From: CBDAQD01 sp965275905
GTDB lineage: Bacteria > Pseudomonadota > Alphaproteobacteria > Rhizobiales > JAJFHC01
DNA: 64,000 bases
Assembly: GCA_965275905.1 (NCBI GenBank)
Contig: CBDHYJ010000038.1
Location: forward strand, 32,658 to 96,657
Reading direction: 5' to 3'
The position numbers were made by a program, and so were the translations under genes. The notes under the pieces were generated by a model. That model was not told the origin of the DNA. It searched no databases and was given only the letters and a program-made list of their open reading frames with translations. Below are positions 25,791 through 35,191 of the stretch, in pieces (positions within the stretch are counted from its first letter, which is position 1; each line of letters opens with the position of its first letter).

Positions 25791-26387
25791 ATGTACGCCA
25801 GGATGGCGGGCTTTTCTCTCGCTTTTGCGACGTTGTTATCTTCAGGCGCAGTTATTTCACTCTACGACCAGCATTTTGCTTCTGGTATCCAGTTTGGCAC
25901 ACCGGCTTACGCTTCCAGTATCGAACCGATAGGGGCCTCGAGCGGGAAAAAGGACCGCTATGTCGGCCTGCTGCTCGAGCATATGGATTTCTCTGATCGC
26001 GATCTCCGCGGCACGAATTTTTCGCTGAGCCAGCTTGTCTCGGTAGATTTTACCGGCGCGATGTTGAGCGGATCTGACTTCTCGTCTTCGGTTTTCGAAG
26101 AGGTGGATTTCAGCGGAGCCAACCTGGAAGTGACAAGCTTCAGAGGAGCGCGTCTTTCCGGCGTGGACTTTACGGGAGCCAATCTGCAGGGCGCATGTTT
26201 TGTGGACGCGGACCTCACAAAGGTCGACTTTACCGGTGCGGATCTCTCCGGGGCTGTCATGCCGGAGGCGCAGCGGAAGTCGGTGAATCTCGAAGGCGCA
26301 GTGGTCGAGAACACAATCTGGAACGGTCGCGGACATTGTCCCAGTGGCAATCCGAAATTTGCTGAGGTGGATTTAGCCCGCAGGTGA
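25791..26387 (+). CDS. Exported pentapeptide-repeat protein
   Basis: A 198-residue protein with a hydrophobic N-terminus (SLAFATLLSSGAVISLY) that looks like a signal peptide or anchor. About 100 residues of pentapeptide repeats follow: MDFSDRDLRGTNFS, VDFTGAMLSGSDFS, VDFSGANLEVTSF, VDFTGANLQGACF, VDFTGADLSGAVM. These fold as a right-handed quadrilateral beta helix. The start has an excellent AGGAGGT. Its periplasmic destination argues against the Qnr/MfpA gyrase-protection role known for cytosolic members. The 35-residue tail with one Cys is not repeat-like. It converges with the propeller-like gene. Confidence 0.82.
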   Translation: MYARMAGFSLAFATLLSSGAVISLYDQHFASGIQFGTPAYASSIEPIGASSGKKDRYVGLLLEHMDFSDRDLRGTNFSLSQLVSVDFTGAMLSGSDFSSSVFEEVDFSGANLEVTSFRGARLSGVDFTGANLQGACFVDADLTKVDFTGADLSGAVMPEAQRKSVNLEGAVVENTIWNGRGHCPSGNPKFAEVDLARR

Positions 26388-26452
26388 TGGCGACGGCCGG
26401 CATTTATAACGATACAGACAGTGCTGCGCGTTGAGTATGAGGATGCGGTTGA

Positions 26453-28096
26453 CTAGTCGACCGGCCATGTCGCACGGGCACCGCGCCACCAACTTGCCCA
26501 GTCGGTCGGCACAACGCTGAAAGGTCGCCCTGTAAGCGAGCTCAATGTTGCGGCAACCTGGACCCGCAGCCACTTTGGATCAGTCTCTTCCGCCAGGCGG
26601 GATACGAGAGTGTCAATCGTTGCCCGGTTGTTTTGCCTCGATGCTCGCACCGCCCAGATAGCCGCGGGCGCCGGATCAAAGTACTTTTCTGCGTGATTTG
26701 ATTTCGATTTCCAGGGGGCTGCAACCAGGCTCAACGGGACATGGGCTTCACCCGAAAGACCCGTGCCCCATAGCAGGACCCATCGGGCATATCGCGCTGC
26801 GGCAATCCGAACCTGGCCACCGATCAGGCTTATCGTTGTTGCTGGAAGTGCGTGCTCCAGGCGCATCTTGAAAAACTCGTCAGGGGGACGCGACGTCGCC
26901 ATTCGATAGACAGTGTCGCGAAGATTTCCCGGGCCGCTGCGGTAGCGGCCAGGCGAGTCGAGGAGGGAGTCAAGCTGTGCAGCAGCAGATTGCCAGTCTT
27001 CGATGGGGTCCGAACGCTTTGTCTCGAGCTTATTTGTCGATACTGAATTAGATCGTTTGACAGGTTGCATAGCAAGTTTGGTCCCCCAGAGTCGGCCTTT
27101 GCCGTCGTTGCCATCTCCTGCGACGAAGATGTAGCCTCCGGTCGGGATGATCTGCCGGGGATATCCACCGGAAAACCGGAATGCCTCCTGCCATCGGCCA
27201 TCAGCCTGCATCTTCCACACCGATCCGTTCCCAGCCTCGGCGCTTGTGGCCCACAATGCGCCCGAGGCGCTTCCGAGATCGATAACGTTTCCTCGTAGGC
27301 CAGTAGTGTCGACCTTTTCCGATGTGTATCCGTCGGTAGACCAGATCTCGGTACCACCATTCTCTCCGCTGATGGCAGCGTAGTAGCGGTTGTCGTGGAC
27401 CGCATCTCCAAAGAGTGTCCGGCCTTTCGGCCACCGGTCGAGGTCGTTCAATCTGCCGTCGCGAAACACGGTCATCCTCGGATTCCCTCGGACAACCAAT
27501 TGCGCGATGAGACTGCCGTTCAGCGCGGTAAGACTGGTAAATCGACTGACCACACCGGTGGGTGTCGGGTGTTCGTAGATCTGCTCCCAGGTTCGCCCGT
27601 TGTCTCTGGAAACATTCAACTTGGCCGTCCATCCGGACGTTGACGCATAGAGCAGTGCGCCGTCGGTTGTCATTGCGTGCGTGTGAAATGTTTGCCGGCC
27701 CGGGATGGAACGATAGAACCACGACGTTCCGTCGGTCACCTCAAACGCGCCCCATCCGAGGCTGAAACGATCATCTTCGTATGGCCAATAGAGCCGTCCG
27801 GCATGAATTGTGGGATCACCGGCATCCTGGCTGAACAGGTGGCGCTCGTATCGAAAGGCCTTGCTGGTCGGGTCGTACGAGTAAATGTCTGCGGAGTTAT
27901 GATTGCGTCCTTTGACCGAGTTCACGACCCAAAGGCGGTTCCTGTAGAAAACTCCCGCTGAAAGAGTTGGCCAGGTATGTGCTCTTGCAAGGACATCGAG
28001 CGAGTCGATTGTCGACGCTTGCCCGGGTGACGGCGCCGCCAGCAACGTCGCTGCCGAGAATATCAGTCCCGCCACCGCGACCCGGAAGGCACTCAA
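26453..28096 (-). CDS. Secreted propeller-like protein of unknown function
   Basis: I do not recognise a named family. With a TTG start at 28096 the product has 547 residues and opens with a signal peptide (FRVAVAGLIFSAATLLAA). The next 340 residues carry regular WTAKLNVSRDNGRTWEQIYEHP, GTEIWSTDGYTSEKVD and WKMQADGRWQEAFRF strands like the sialidase or BNR-type beta propeller. The C-terminal 150 residues look helical (DTLVSRLAEETDPKWLRVQV), possibly HEAT-like. The frame is also open upstream to 28186, overlapping tspO, but the TTG lies one base after the tspO stop, so coupled translation is likely. An envelope location is inferred. Confidence 0.7.
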   Translation of the reverse strand: MSAFRVAVAGLIFSAATLLAAPSPGQASTIDSLDVLARAHTWPTLSAGVFYRNRLWVVNSVKGRNHNSADIYSYDPTSKAFRYERHLFSQDAGDPTIHAGRLYWPYEDDRFSLGWGAFEVTDGTSWFYRSIPGRQTFHTHAMTTDGALLYASTSGWTAKLNVSRDNGRTWEQIYEHPTPTGVVSRFTSLTALNGSLIAQLVVRGNPRMTVFRDGRLNDLDRWPKGRTLFGDAVHDNRYYAAISGENGGTEIWSTDGYTSEKVDTTGLRGNVIDLGSASGALWATSAEAGNGSVWKMQADGRWQEAFRFSGGYPRQIIPTGGYIFVAGDGNDGKGRLWGTKLAMQPVKRSNSVSTNKLETKRSDPIEDWQSAAAQLDSLLDSPGRYRSGPGNLRDTVYRMATSRPPDEFFKMRLEHALPATTISLIGGQVRIAAARYARWVLLWGTGLSGEAHVPLSLVAAPWKSKSNHAEKYFDPAPAAIWAVRASRQNNRATIDTLVSRLAEETDPKWLRVQVAATLSSLTGRPFSVVPTDWASWWRGARATWPVD

Positions 28097-28097
28097 C

Positions 28098-28610
28098 TCA
28101 ATTGAGAATCCAGATCGAGAAATTGAGAATTGCTGCAAAACCGACCCATCCGAAATATGGCCACAGGAGATTTGCGGCGATTCCATCGATCTTCGAGAAA
28201 GCGCGAATGTTCAGGCCGATTAGAATGAGAAGCAAAACAATTTCGGCAAGTGCCAGCCCGGGCGATCGCAGGCCAAAGAAGATCAGGGACCAGGCCAGGT
28301 TCGCCAACAGATGACCGCCGTAAAGAGCCATCGCCCCGGGAGCACCGGAGAACCCGCGACGTAGCCAGACGCGCCAGCCGGAAACGGCGATGAGGAGATA
28401 GAGAATGCTCCAGACAGGGCCGAAAACCCAGTCAGGAGGATTGAACGAGGGCTTCACCAGCGTGGGGTACCAACTGGAAACACTGGCGGCCGTGACCGTC
28501 CCGCCAATAACTGCAATGCCGAAACAGATCGCCATAAACAGGAGCAGTCCAGCCCATGCTCGCCACCCCTCCGGTGGGCGCGTGACGCCTATAGTACCTT
28601 GCTCGCTCAT
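28098..28610 (-). CDS. tspO: TspO/MBR family membrane protein
   Basis: A 170-residue protein with five membrane helices and the TspO signature: SWYPTLVKPSFNPPDWVFGPVW near helix 1-2, then LLANLAWSLIFFGLRSP and LLWPYFGWVGFAAILNFSIW. Bacterial TspO binds porphyrins and cholesterol-like ligands and affects tetrapyrrole and stress responses. The ATG at 28610 has AGAAGAG upstream; a longer frame is open beyond it but has no TspO similarity. Its stop codon is one base before the presumed start of the secreted propeller-like protein, so the two form an operon. It diverges from the MscS gene. Confidence 0.9.
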   Translation of the reverse strand: MSEQGTIGVTRPPEGWRAWAGLLLFMAICFGIAVIGGTVTAASVSSWYPTLVKPSFNPPDWVFGPVWSILYLLIAVSGWRVWLRRGFSGAPGAMALYGGHLLANLAWSLIFFGLRSPGLALAEIVLLLILIGLNIRAFSKIDGIAANLLWPYFGWVGFAAILNFSIWILN

Positions 28611-28783
28611 TTGCACTCTTCTCGACAAATCTAGTATTTGGGAATCCGTCCTCTTTACGCATGGACTATCCCTCTCGATCACGAGAGCAAATAAAAATGG
28701 CGTGAGTGAAGGGGGGCCGAATGCGTGACACCGGCTGATGCATTGGTATAAACCGCTGGAGCAATGATCATAGACCCGGTCCA

Positions 28784-31186
28784 ATGATTCAAATCCGCTT
28801 CTACTTGTGCGCTGCTTTGTTGGCGATTTGCTTTTGGCTTTCCGCCGGCATTCACGCCAGCGCCCAGGAAACCAGGCCCGCGCTTGCGGCGGAAGCACAG
28901 CTGCAGCAATGGTCGGCAAGACTCGAGCGTATCGGCGAAGCGATTGGCGCATTCCGGCTCGATGCCCGCGATACAGCGCGTTTGCGAACCGAGATTGAGG
29001 GTATCCGTGCGTCTGCTGTTCAATTGGAGACACAGTTACGACCGCAGATCGAACCGGCGCAGGCACTGGTCGATGCCCTTGGAGAAGTGCCAAAGTCCGG
29101 TCAGGAACCGGAAGACGTCGCTAATGAACGCCAGCGTTTGAACGAGAACCTCTCAACACTGACGGGTCAGCTCAAGCGAGCGGAATTGACGGTCGCGAAA
29201 GCATCGACGCTGCTCAGCGAACTGTCAGCGCGAAAACGTCAGAAACTGGCGGATCGCCTTTTGACCCGCACCGCCAACCCACTTGCGGCCGAAACCTGGT
29301 TGAATGCCGCGGAAGATGCCGCGACGGGCCTGTCGGGTCTCGCGGGAATTGTGCCGCGCTGGTGGGATTGGATCGTGACCGATCGGACGGGCACGGCGAT
29401 TACGATGGGCCTTGCCATATTGCTGTCCGCGTTCGTCGGATTGGTTGCCAGGCCCTGGCTCCTGCGATCGGTGCAACGTGCTCCCATCGATCAACTGCCT
29501 GGCGTCCGCGCATTCATCGGGTTTCTGCGTCGGGGAGTAAGTGTTCTGCCTGCCTTGATCCTGGTGTTTATGATCCTGGACGCTAGGCCGCCGGCAGACC
29601 ATCAGTGGGCAGACTTCCTGAGACTGCTGCTTATTGTCCTAATCTGGTATTCGATTGCGGTGGCACTTCTCGGCACCTGCTTTGCGCCGGTCAGGACAAA
29701 CGAACGCCTCTTCCCATTTGAAGATGCGGAGGCCCGGGCAATCTACAATCGGCTGTTCGCTGTTTCCACGATAGTGGCGTTTTACGCCTTTGTCTTCGCC
29801 GCCGGACAGGCCTTTGGGATGCATCGTGAAACGACCGCGATCGTTGCATTGACCGCGGCGGTGTTTTTTGCTGTTCCCGCATTTTCACTCCTTAGCAAGC
29901 GACTTTGGTCGGCCGTCGTTGCCGCTGCAAAGACCCCGGTCGGAGCATCGCCCGTCGGGGCGGGCAATCCTGAACAATCAACGCCTCTGTGGTCTGCGCT
30001 TCGTTTTCCGATGGTGATCGGTACTCTGGTTATCGTGATCGCTGCGGCCGCGGGCTACGAAGCACTTGCTCGCTTCGGCATAGGGCGTAGCACCGTGAGC
30101 ATTCTGGCGATTTTGTTGCTCGTCTTCGTGCATCACGTCATCAGGGATGCGGTCCATTGGCTGATCAATCAGGACGTTGCTATCTCGACAGACACGGCGA
30201 GCCCGCGCCGGGGCTGGCTCATACTTCTGATTGTCGATGCGCTGCTGCTGGTCGCCGGACTCGTGGCTTTGCTCCTGGTCTGGGGAACCGGCTGGGACGA
30301 TATCAGCGACTGGACCAACAAGGCACTCGAGGGTTTCGAGATCGGGACGGTTCGGATTTCGCCGACGGCAGTACTTTACGCCGCGGCCCTGTTTGCGGTT
30401 GTCCTGACGGTCACGAGATTCTTGCAACGCAAGATTGAGCAGCGTGTCCTTATTCATACGCGCCTTGACTCCGGTGTGAAGAATTCCATTCGTTCGGCCG
30501 TTGGTTACATCGGCGTTATCGGCGGTGGAGTTATCGCGATTTCTGCTGCCGGCCTGGATCTTTCGAACCTCGCCATCATTGCAGGCGCGCTTTCCGTCGG
30601 TATCGGTTTCGGCTTGCAGAACGTCGTGAACAATTTCGTCTCGGGAATAATCCTTCTGGTTGAGCGGCCCATTCGCGTCGGTGACTGGGTCGTTGTCGGA
30701 AGCCACGAGGGGTACGTTCGCCGAATTAAGGTGCGGTCGACCGAGATCGAGACCTTCGCGCACGCGTCAGTCATCGTCCCGAACTCGGACCTGATTTCTG
30801 GCACTGTGATGAACTGGACTCACTCGGATGCACGGGGAAGAATTATCGTTCCGGTAGGCGTGGCCTACGGCTCCGATACCGGTCTGGTCCGGAAGCTGCT
30901 GGAGGAAATCGCGCGAAGCCATCCCGATGTGCTCGCCATACCGGAGCCAACGGTATTGTTCCGCGAGTTTGGCGACTCGTCGCTGAATTTCGAGATTCGT
31001 GTCTTCCTGAAGGACATCGGTTACTGCCTGTCGGTCACCAGCGACATATGCTTCGAGATTGACAAGGCGTTCCGCGAGCACGGCATCGAGATTCCGTTCC
31101 CGCAGCGCGATCTCCACCTGCGTGACATGCCCCGGCTTGAGTCAATGATCGATAGAGCACTGGCGGCACGCAGTGATGCCCAGTGA
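28784..31186 (+). CDS. Mechanosensitive channel, MscS type with DUF3772 domain
   Basis: An 800-residue large MscS-family channel. A signal peptide (about 1-27) precedes a periplasmic, coiled-coil-rich domain of the DUF3772 type (about 30-190). About ten membrane helices follow, then the MscS pore and beta domain (about 590-790). The pore-lining helix has GALSVGIGFGLQNVVNNFVSG and the beta domain begins LLVERPIRVGDWV. It would release solutes under hypo-osmotic stress. It overlaps the azlC start by eleven bases, which suggests one transcript for channel and AzlCD. Confidence 0.92.
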   Translation: MIQIRFYLCAALLAICFWLSAGIHASAQETRPALAAEAQLQQWSARLERIGEAIGAFRLDARDTARLRTEIEGIRASAVQLETQLRPQIEPAQALVDALGEVPKSGQEPEDVANERQRLNENLSTLTGQLKRAELTVAKASTLLSELSARKRQKLADRLLTRTANPLAAETWLNAAEDAATGLSGLAGIVPRWWDWIVTDRTGTAITMGLAILLSAFVGLVARPWLLRSVQRAPIDQLPGVRAFIGFLRRGVSVLPALILVFMILDARPPADHQWADFLRLLLIVLIWYSIAVALLGTCFAPVRTNERLFPFEDAEARAIYNRLFAVSTIVAFYAFVFAAGQAFGMHRETTAIVALTAAVFFAVPAFSLLSKRLWSAVVAAAKTPVGASPVGAGNPEQSTPLWSALRFPMVIGTLVIVIAAAAGYEALARFGIGRSTVSILAILLLVFVHHVIRDAVHWLINQDVAISTDTASPRRGWLILLIVDALLLVAGLVALLLVWGTGWDDISDWTNKALEGFEIGTVRISPTAVLYAAALFAVVLTVTRFLQRKIEQRVLIHTRLDSGVKNSIRSAVGYIGVIGGGVIAISAAGLDLSNLAIIAGALSVGIGFGLQNVVNNFVSGIILLVERPIRVGDWVVVGSHEGYVRRIKVRSTEIETFAHASVIVPNSDLISGTVMNWTHSDARGRIIVPVGVAYGSDTGLVRKLLEEIARSHPDVLAIPEPTVLFREFGDSSLNFEIRVFLKDIGYCLSVTSDICFEIDKAFREHGIEIPFPQRDLHLRDMPRLESMIDRALAARSDAQ

Positions 31187-31895
31187 ACTGGAGGATGGTG
31201 CAGAGAGTGTCTGGCAGGAGATGCGCCGCGGCGTTGCCGCATGCCTTCCGATCTGCGTTTCCGTGGCCGTTTACGGGATAGCATTTGGTGTTCTCGCCGC
31301 TCAGGCCGGGCTCGACGTCTGGATGGTCGCGCTTATGAGCGGATCGGTCTACGCGGGGGCTTCGCAGTTTGCAGCGCTCCAGTTCTGGCAGGCACCGTTG
31401 GCGGTGGGCACAATCGTGTTCGCCGTTTTTGTCATTAATCTCCGGTTGATCCTCATCACGGGGTCTCTGGCAGCCATGTTCAAGGACGTGGCCCGCGGGC
31501 GAGCGCTGCTGGCCATGTTCCTGGCAGCCGACGAGAACTGGGCGTTGACGATGGCGGAGGCAGGCCGAGGGCGTGCCGGTCCGGCCTTTTTTGTCGGTAC
31601 GGGGCTGGTGCTTTACTTGAGTTGGGTCTGTTCGACAGTAGCCGGGGCGGCGCTCGGAAGCGCGATCCTGATCGACCCGACCTCATATGGAATAGATTTC
31701 GTGTTTACCGCCGTTTTCGTCGCACTGATCGTCAGCATGTGGCGTGGAACGCAGGATCTCTTGCCGTGGTTCGCCGCTGCGGCTGTGGCTGTCCTGACGT
31801 ATATGGTTTGGCCCGGTGGCACATGGCACGTCATTGCCGCAGGAATTGCTGGGGCGGCAGTTGGCGGCTTTGCCGGGGCGGATCAGAATGCCTGA
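31176..31895 (+). CDS. azlC: AzlC family branched-chain amino acid exporter subunit
   Basis: A 239-residue membrane protein matching AzlC, the large subunit of the AzlCD exporter of branched-chain amino acids and their analogues. Characteristic segments are MSGSVYAGASQFAALQFW and NLRLILITGSLA. The ATG at 31176 follows a GTG in the same frame; both lie within the end of the MscS gene. It overlaps azlD by eight bases, as expected for co-translated subunits. The substrate is inferred from the family. Confidence 0.92.
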   Translation: MPSELEDGAESVWQEMRRGVAACLPICVSVAVYGIAFGVLAAQAGLDVWMVALMSGSVYAGASQFAALQFWQAPLAVGTIVFAVFVINLRLILITGSLAAMFKDVARGRALLAMFLAADENWALTMAEAGRGRAGPAFFVGTGLVLYLSWVCSTVAGAALGSAILIDPTSYGIDFVFTAVFVALIVSMWRGTQDLLPWFAAAAVAVLTYMVWPGGTWHVIAAGIAGAAVGGFAGADQNA

Positions 31896-32181
31896 AGCGG
31901 TAATCGTAATAGTTGCAATGACGGTCGTTACGTACGGCCTGAGAATTGCCGGCTTTCTGATCGGATCGAGGCTTCCCACGCGTGGTCGAGTGGCAGCGGC
32001 GATGAATGCGCTCCCCGGCTCGATCCTTATCGGAATCGTTGTGCCTCAGGCTCTAATGACCGGTGTCGCCGAAACAGTGGCGGCAGCGCTCGCTGCAATC
32101 GCAGCAGCGGTTACAAAAAACATCATCTTCGCCATGGTGGTGGGGGCTGGTGGGGTCTGGCTCCTGCGCATGGCAATCTGA
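31888..32181 (+). CDS. azlD: AzlD family small subunit
   Basis: A 97-residue, three-to-four-helix membrane protein of the AzlD family. Typical are VVTYGLRIAGFLIG near the start and ALPGSILIGIVVPQAL. It starts inside the end of azlC with an eight-base overlap and completes the exporter. It converges with the methyltransferase gene, seven bases away. Confidence 0.92.
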   Translation: MPEAVIVIVAMTVVTYGLRIAGFLIGSRLPTRGRVAAAMNALPGSILIGIVVPQALMTGVAETVAAALAAIAAAVTKNIIFAMVVGAGGVWLLRMAI

Positions 32182-32188
32182 GTACTAC

Positions 32189-33196
32189 TCAGATTTCCAC
32201 AATCTCTCTTTCGACGCATTGGACTGGTTTTGAGGATTTCTTTGCATGAACGCGGACAAGCTTCAGCGAGCCATCGTTCATGGCTTTGATGCGATTGAGC
32301 CATATCTCGCCCTCGAACATGATGTGATCGACGACTTCTCGATCCAACGCGCCTTTCTGGATGTTGCGCATGAGCCGATGCCAGGCTGTGTTGATCAGGG
32401 GCACAATGGAACTCGTCAGATTCTCGATTGAGACCGCAGCAAGGCCGGCTTCGCTCATCGCAGATCTGTAATCCGGCAGGGCCCATGGAAAAATTGAGTC
32501 CGGTTCGGTTGACGCCCAGCGATCAACGGTTTGGGACGCATTGTCCTCATTGTGCAGGACATAATCGCTGAAGATGAACTGGCCATCGTGCCGCAGCCCG
32601 TTCCCCACCTGTTCGAGAAGCCGTCGCTTGAATCTTGTTGCAAACAACGCTTCACGGCTGAAGATCAGGTGGTACCTGGCAGGATCGATCTCCAATTTGG
32701 CGAAGTCGGCATGTCGCAAATCAATTTGCTTTCCCAGAGGGTTTGTCGCGACGAAGACTCTGGCATGCTTGACCAAAGATTCATTCGGCTCGAGAGCATC
32801 GATCCATGCACCGGTTTCGCGCACCATCATGAGAGGTGTGCCGCAGAGCCCAGCGTTTAGATCAAGCACTGACTTTCGCGAGTTAATCCGTGCAGGCGCC
32901 AGGATCTTGCGTACAAATTCGGTTGCGCTCGGGCCTATGAAACCCTTTCCCCAGATCGCCTCGCAGAGAGCAATCCGGCCCGGCGACCAGTCCCTGAAGT
33001 TATCCCGCAGGTCCTGGCCGACACTGATTTCATGAGCGCCTGCGGCCGGCGCTGTTCCGTGTTCATCTTGTCCGTGCTGCCACCACTTCGACAATCGAAC
33101 AGACAGGGGAATGTAGCCGTCATTGGCGCGCCTGGGATCCACAGGAAACGCTCCTAATGACACCGCGTTCCCCCGGAAAAACGGTGGTGAATACAT
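32189..33196 (-). CDS. SAM-dependent methyltransferase-like protein
   Basis: A 335-residue protein with a class I methyltransferase core. Motif I is loose (VLDLNAGLCGTPLMM in place of D-x-G-x-G-x-G), followed by an acidic residue in WIDALEPNES and a KQIDLRHADFAKL strand. The C-terminal third does not resemble a known catalytic add-on. The first 75 residues are unstructured-looking. I start at the ATG at 33196; an in-frame GTG at 33163 has a better ribosome binding site (GGGGG), and a TTG lies at 33205. The substrate is unknown, and the degenerate motif I leaves activity uncertain. Convergent with azlD. Confidence 0.7.
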   Translation of the reverse strand: MYSPPFFRGNAVSLGAFPVDPRRANDGYIPLSVRLSKWWQHGQDEHGTAPAAGAHEISVGQDLRDNFRDWSPGRIALCEAIWGKGFIGPSATEFVRKILAPARINSRKSVLDLNAGLCGTPLMMVRETGAWIDALEPNESLVKHARVFVATNPLGKQIDLRHADFAKLEIDPARYHLIFSREALFATRFKRRLLEQVGNGLRHDGQFIFSDYVLHNEDNASQTVDRWASTEPDSIFPWALPDYRSAMSEAGLAAVSIENLTSSIVPLINTAWHRLMRNIQKGALDREVVDHIMFEGEIWLNRIKAMNDGSLKLVRVHAKKSSKPVQCVEREIVEI

Positions 33197-33466
33197 CTTG
33201 TGCAACGGTCCGAAGGTATGACTGATTCGAACGGCATGGCGCCACCGAGTGGAAAGAGTGGGGCGTAGCGGCTGACACGTATGGCGTGCACGCGCGGCTC
33301 GAGACGGATCTGATGGCTGAATAGTGATCAGCCGCTTGTGAATGACAGACCGAGAATGTCATTGGGTCACAATGTGAACAATGCTATCAGACACGCTCGA
33401 CCGTGGGCTGTCAGCTAACCCGATATATGCGATCTGACACGCTGTAAGAGGCTGGAGGCCTAGAGA

Positions 33467-33847
33467 ATGGTGCGGATTTTCAGGAATTTTGCGCTTGTTG
33501 GTGCCGTATCGGCACTTGTTACAGGGTGTCTGGCGGGGCCCAAAGTGGCACCCCTGGCTCCGGATATGCGCAAGTGGATCGCCGAACGCGGGCAGACGTC
33601 ATGCACCAACCTGCAGCCGCGATACCGGATTGCCGCAGGCGTCAGGACGTCACTTGGACTGCCGCAATACCGGGCCGCGGTACTCCGGGAGATGTCCGGT
33701 TCCGGGGCCCCCGCCATGGGCTATGACCAGGCATTGGCTCTCAGTGGGCGGACGGCCCAATTGCTTGATTCCGAAATAAGACGTCGCTGCCCAAAACAGC
33801 GGATCAAAGGCAAGGAAGATATCGTCTACGTTCCCCAGCAGTCTTGA
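33467..33847 (+). CDS. Small predicted lipoprotein
   Basis: A 126-residue protein with a lipoprotein signal peptide (NFALVGAVSALVTGC, lipobox L-V-T-G-C, lipidated Cys at 21). The mature part is basic with two further cysteines (GQTSCTNLQPRY and RRRCPKQ) that could form a disulfide. No known domain was recognised. It would sit in the cell envelope. The 260 bases upstream hold no other gene and no clear terminator. Confidence 0.7.
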   Translation: MVRIFRNFALVGAVSALVTGCLAGPKVAPLAPDMRKWIAERGQTSCTNLQPRYRIAAGVRTSLGLPQYRAAVLREMSGSGAPAMGYDQALALSGRTAQLLDSEIRRRCPKQRIKGKEDIVYVPQQS

Positions 33848-33869
33848 TATTTCAACTGCCGTCGGGGGC

Positions 33870-34091
33870 CTAGGATCTCAGAATGTGATTTGCGAGGAAA
33901 TGGAGTTCCGACCCATCCATTGCACGGGCGGAAAGACGCTCGATTTCCTTCAGACGGGCGATCCGCCTGCGGAAGTCAGCGTTCACGCGGTCGGAGTGCC
34001 GAAGGGCGCGCCGCGCATCCGAGATGATCTGTTCTGCTTCTGGCTGTTGAAACATAGCCCAGCCCAACCTTTTGCCTCTGAAAACGCCCAT
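33870..34091 (-). CDS. Small hypothetical protein
   Basis: A 73-residue frame, or 61 residues from the internal ATG at 34055. The product is helical and charged (AEQIISDARRALRHSDRVNADFRRRIARLKEIERL), without signal or membrane segments. Neither start has a clear ribosome binding site. Its amphipathic, non-random composition and the lack of any competing frame support it, but it may not be expressed. It converges with the lipoprotein gene. Confidence 0.45.
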   Translation of the reverse strand: MGVFRGKRLGWAMFQQPEAEQIISDARRALRHSDRVNADFRRRIARLKEIERLSARAMDGSELHFLANHILRS

Positions 34092-34264
34092 TCAATAGAG
34101 ACGGGCGATTACCGTTGTTAGATGGTGTCGGGTCCGGCGTTTTAAAGGCCAATCACGAATTTTCTATCACAGGGTGAATTACAGGCTATTGCGCACGAAA
34201 CGGGTGGTTCCTGGACGACAGCGCAATTATCTCGGATACGCCGAAAGCCGATGGAGAAAAATCG

Positions 34265-35191
34265 ATGATGAAAGGAATGGGCGCAGTCGAATGGGGGCTT
34301 TTGGTCGCGCTGTCCATTCTTTGGGGTGGCTCGTTCTTTTTTGTTGAAGTCGCGTTGAGGGATTTGCCGCCGCTAACACTGGTTTTCTTGCGGGTATCAC
34401 TCGGCGCCGCAGCGCTGTGGATCTATGCGATTGCCACTGGCAGCATCGTCAAACTTGACCGCTCCATTTGGACAAGATTTTCCATCATGGGAATCTTGAA
34501 CAACGCGATTCCGTTCACAATGATGGTCTGGGGGCAAACGTTTATCGGCGCCGGTTTGGCGTCGATACTGAATGCCACGACACCCCTCTTTACGGTTGTT
34601 GTTGCCCATTTCCTGACAACGGATGAGCGGATGACCGCCATGCGCTTGGCCGGCGTCGTCCTCGGCTTGCTGGGGGTTGCCATACTTATGGGACCAGATG
34701 TTTTTGGCGGTCTGCATAGCGGGGAAATGATAGGGCAGGCGGCGATTCTTGTCGGAGCATTGAGCTACGCCTTCGCTGGTGTTTACGGCCGCCGGTTGAG
34801 CAACGGATCTCCGGTGGTTACAGCGGCCGGCATGTTGACAGCGTCTTCAGCAATGATGCTGCCTCTGGTGCTGTATTTTGATGGCCTTCCCAAGACGGTT
34901 CCGGGTCTGGACGTAATATCCGCGGTTTTGGCGATTGCCGTTCTGAGCTCCGCGCTTGCCTACATACTGTACTTTCGAATCCTCGCGGCGGCAGGGGCGA
35001 CAAACCTTCTTCTCGTTACATTTCTCATCCCGGTGAGCGCCATTCTTCTGGGCATCTGGTTTCTTGATGAGGAACTCTCTTCACGGGCCGCGTTGGGGAT
35101 GTTTGTTATCTTTGGCGGCTTGGCGTGTGTTGATGGTCGCCTTTTCACTTTCCTGCGAGCCCGAGTGCGTCCCGCCAAGGATTCTGGCTAG
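34265..35191 (+). CDS. EamA/DMT family transporter
   Basis: A 308-residue drug/metabolite transporter with ten helices in two EamA repeats. The first opens ALSILWGGSFFFVEVALRDL and has RVSLGAAALW; the second has GALSYAFAGVYGRRL and VTFLIPVSAILLG. GGAG lies about ten bases before the start. The family exports amino acids, sugars or metabolites, and the substrate cannot be told here. Its last bases overlap the end of the CyaC-like cyclase gene, so the two converge. Confidence 0.9.
   Translation: MMKGMGAVEWGLLVALSILWGGSFFFVEVALRDLPPLTLVFLRVSLGAAALWIYAIATGSIVKLDRSIWTRFSIMGILNNAIPFTMMVWGQTFIGAGLASILNATTPLFTVVVAHFLTTDERMTAMRLAGVVLGLLGVAILMGPDVFGGLHSGEMIGQAAILVGALSYAFAGVYGRRLSNGSPVVTAAGMLTASSAMMLPLVLYFDGLPKTVPGLDVISAVLAIAVLSSALAYILYFRILAAAGATNLLLVTFLIPVSAILLGIWFLDEELSSRAALGMFVIFGGLACVDGRLFTFLRARVRPAKDSG

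Noticed and set aside
29978..30763. 261-residue frame opposite the MscS gene
   Set aside because: Asp/Asn/Arg-rich antisense shadow of membrane helices.
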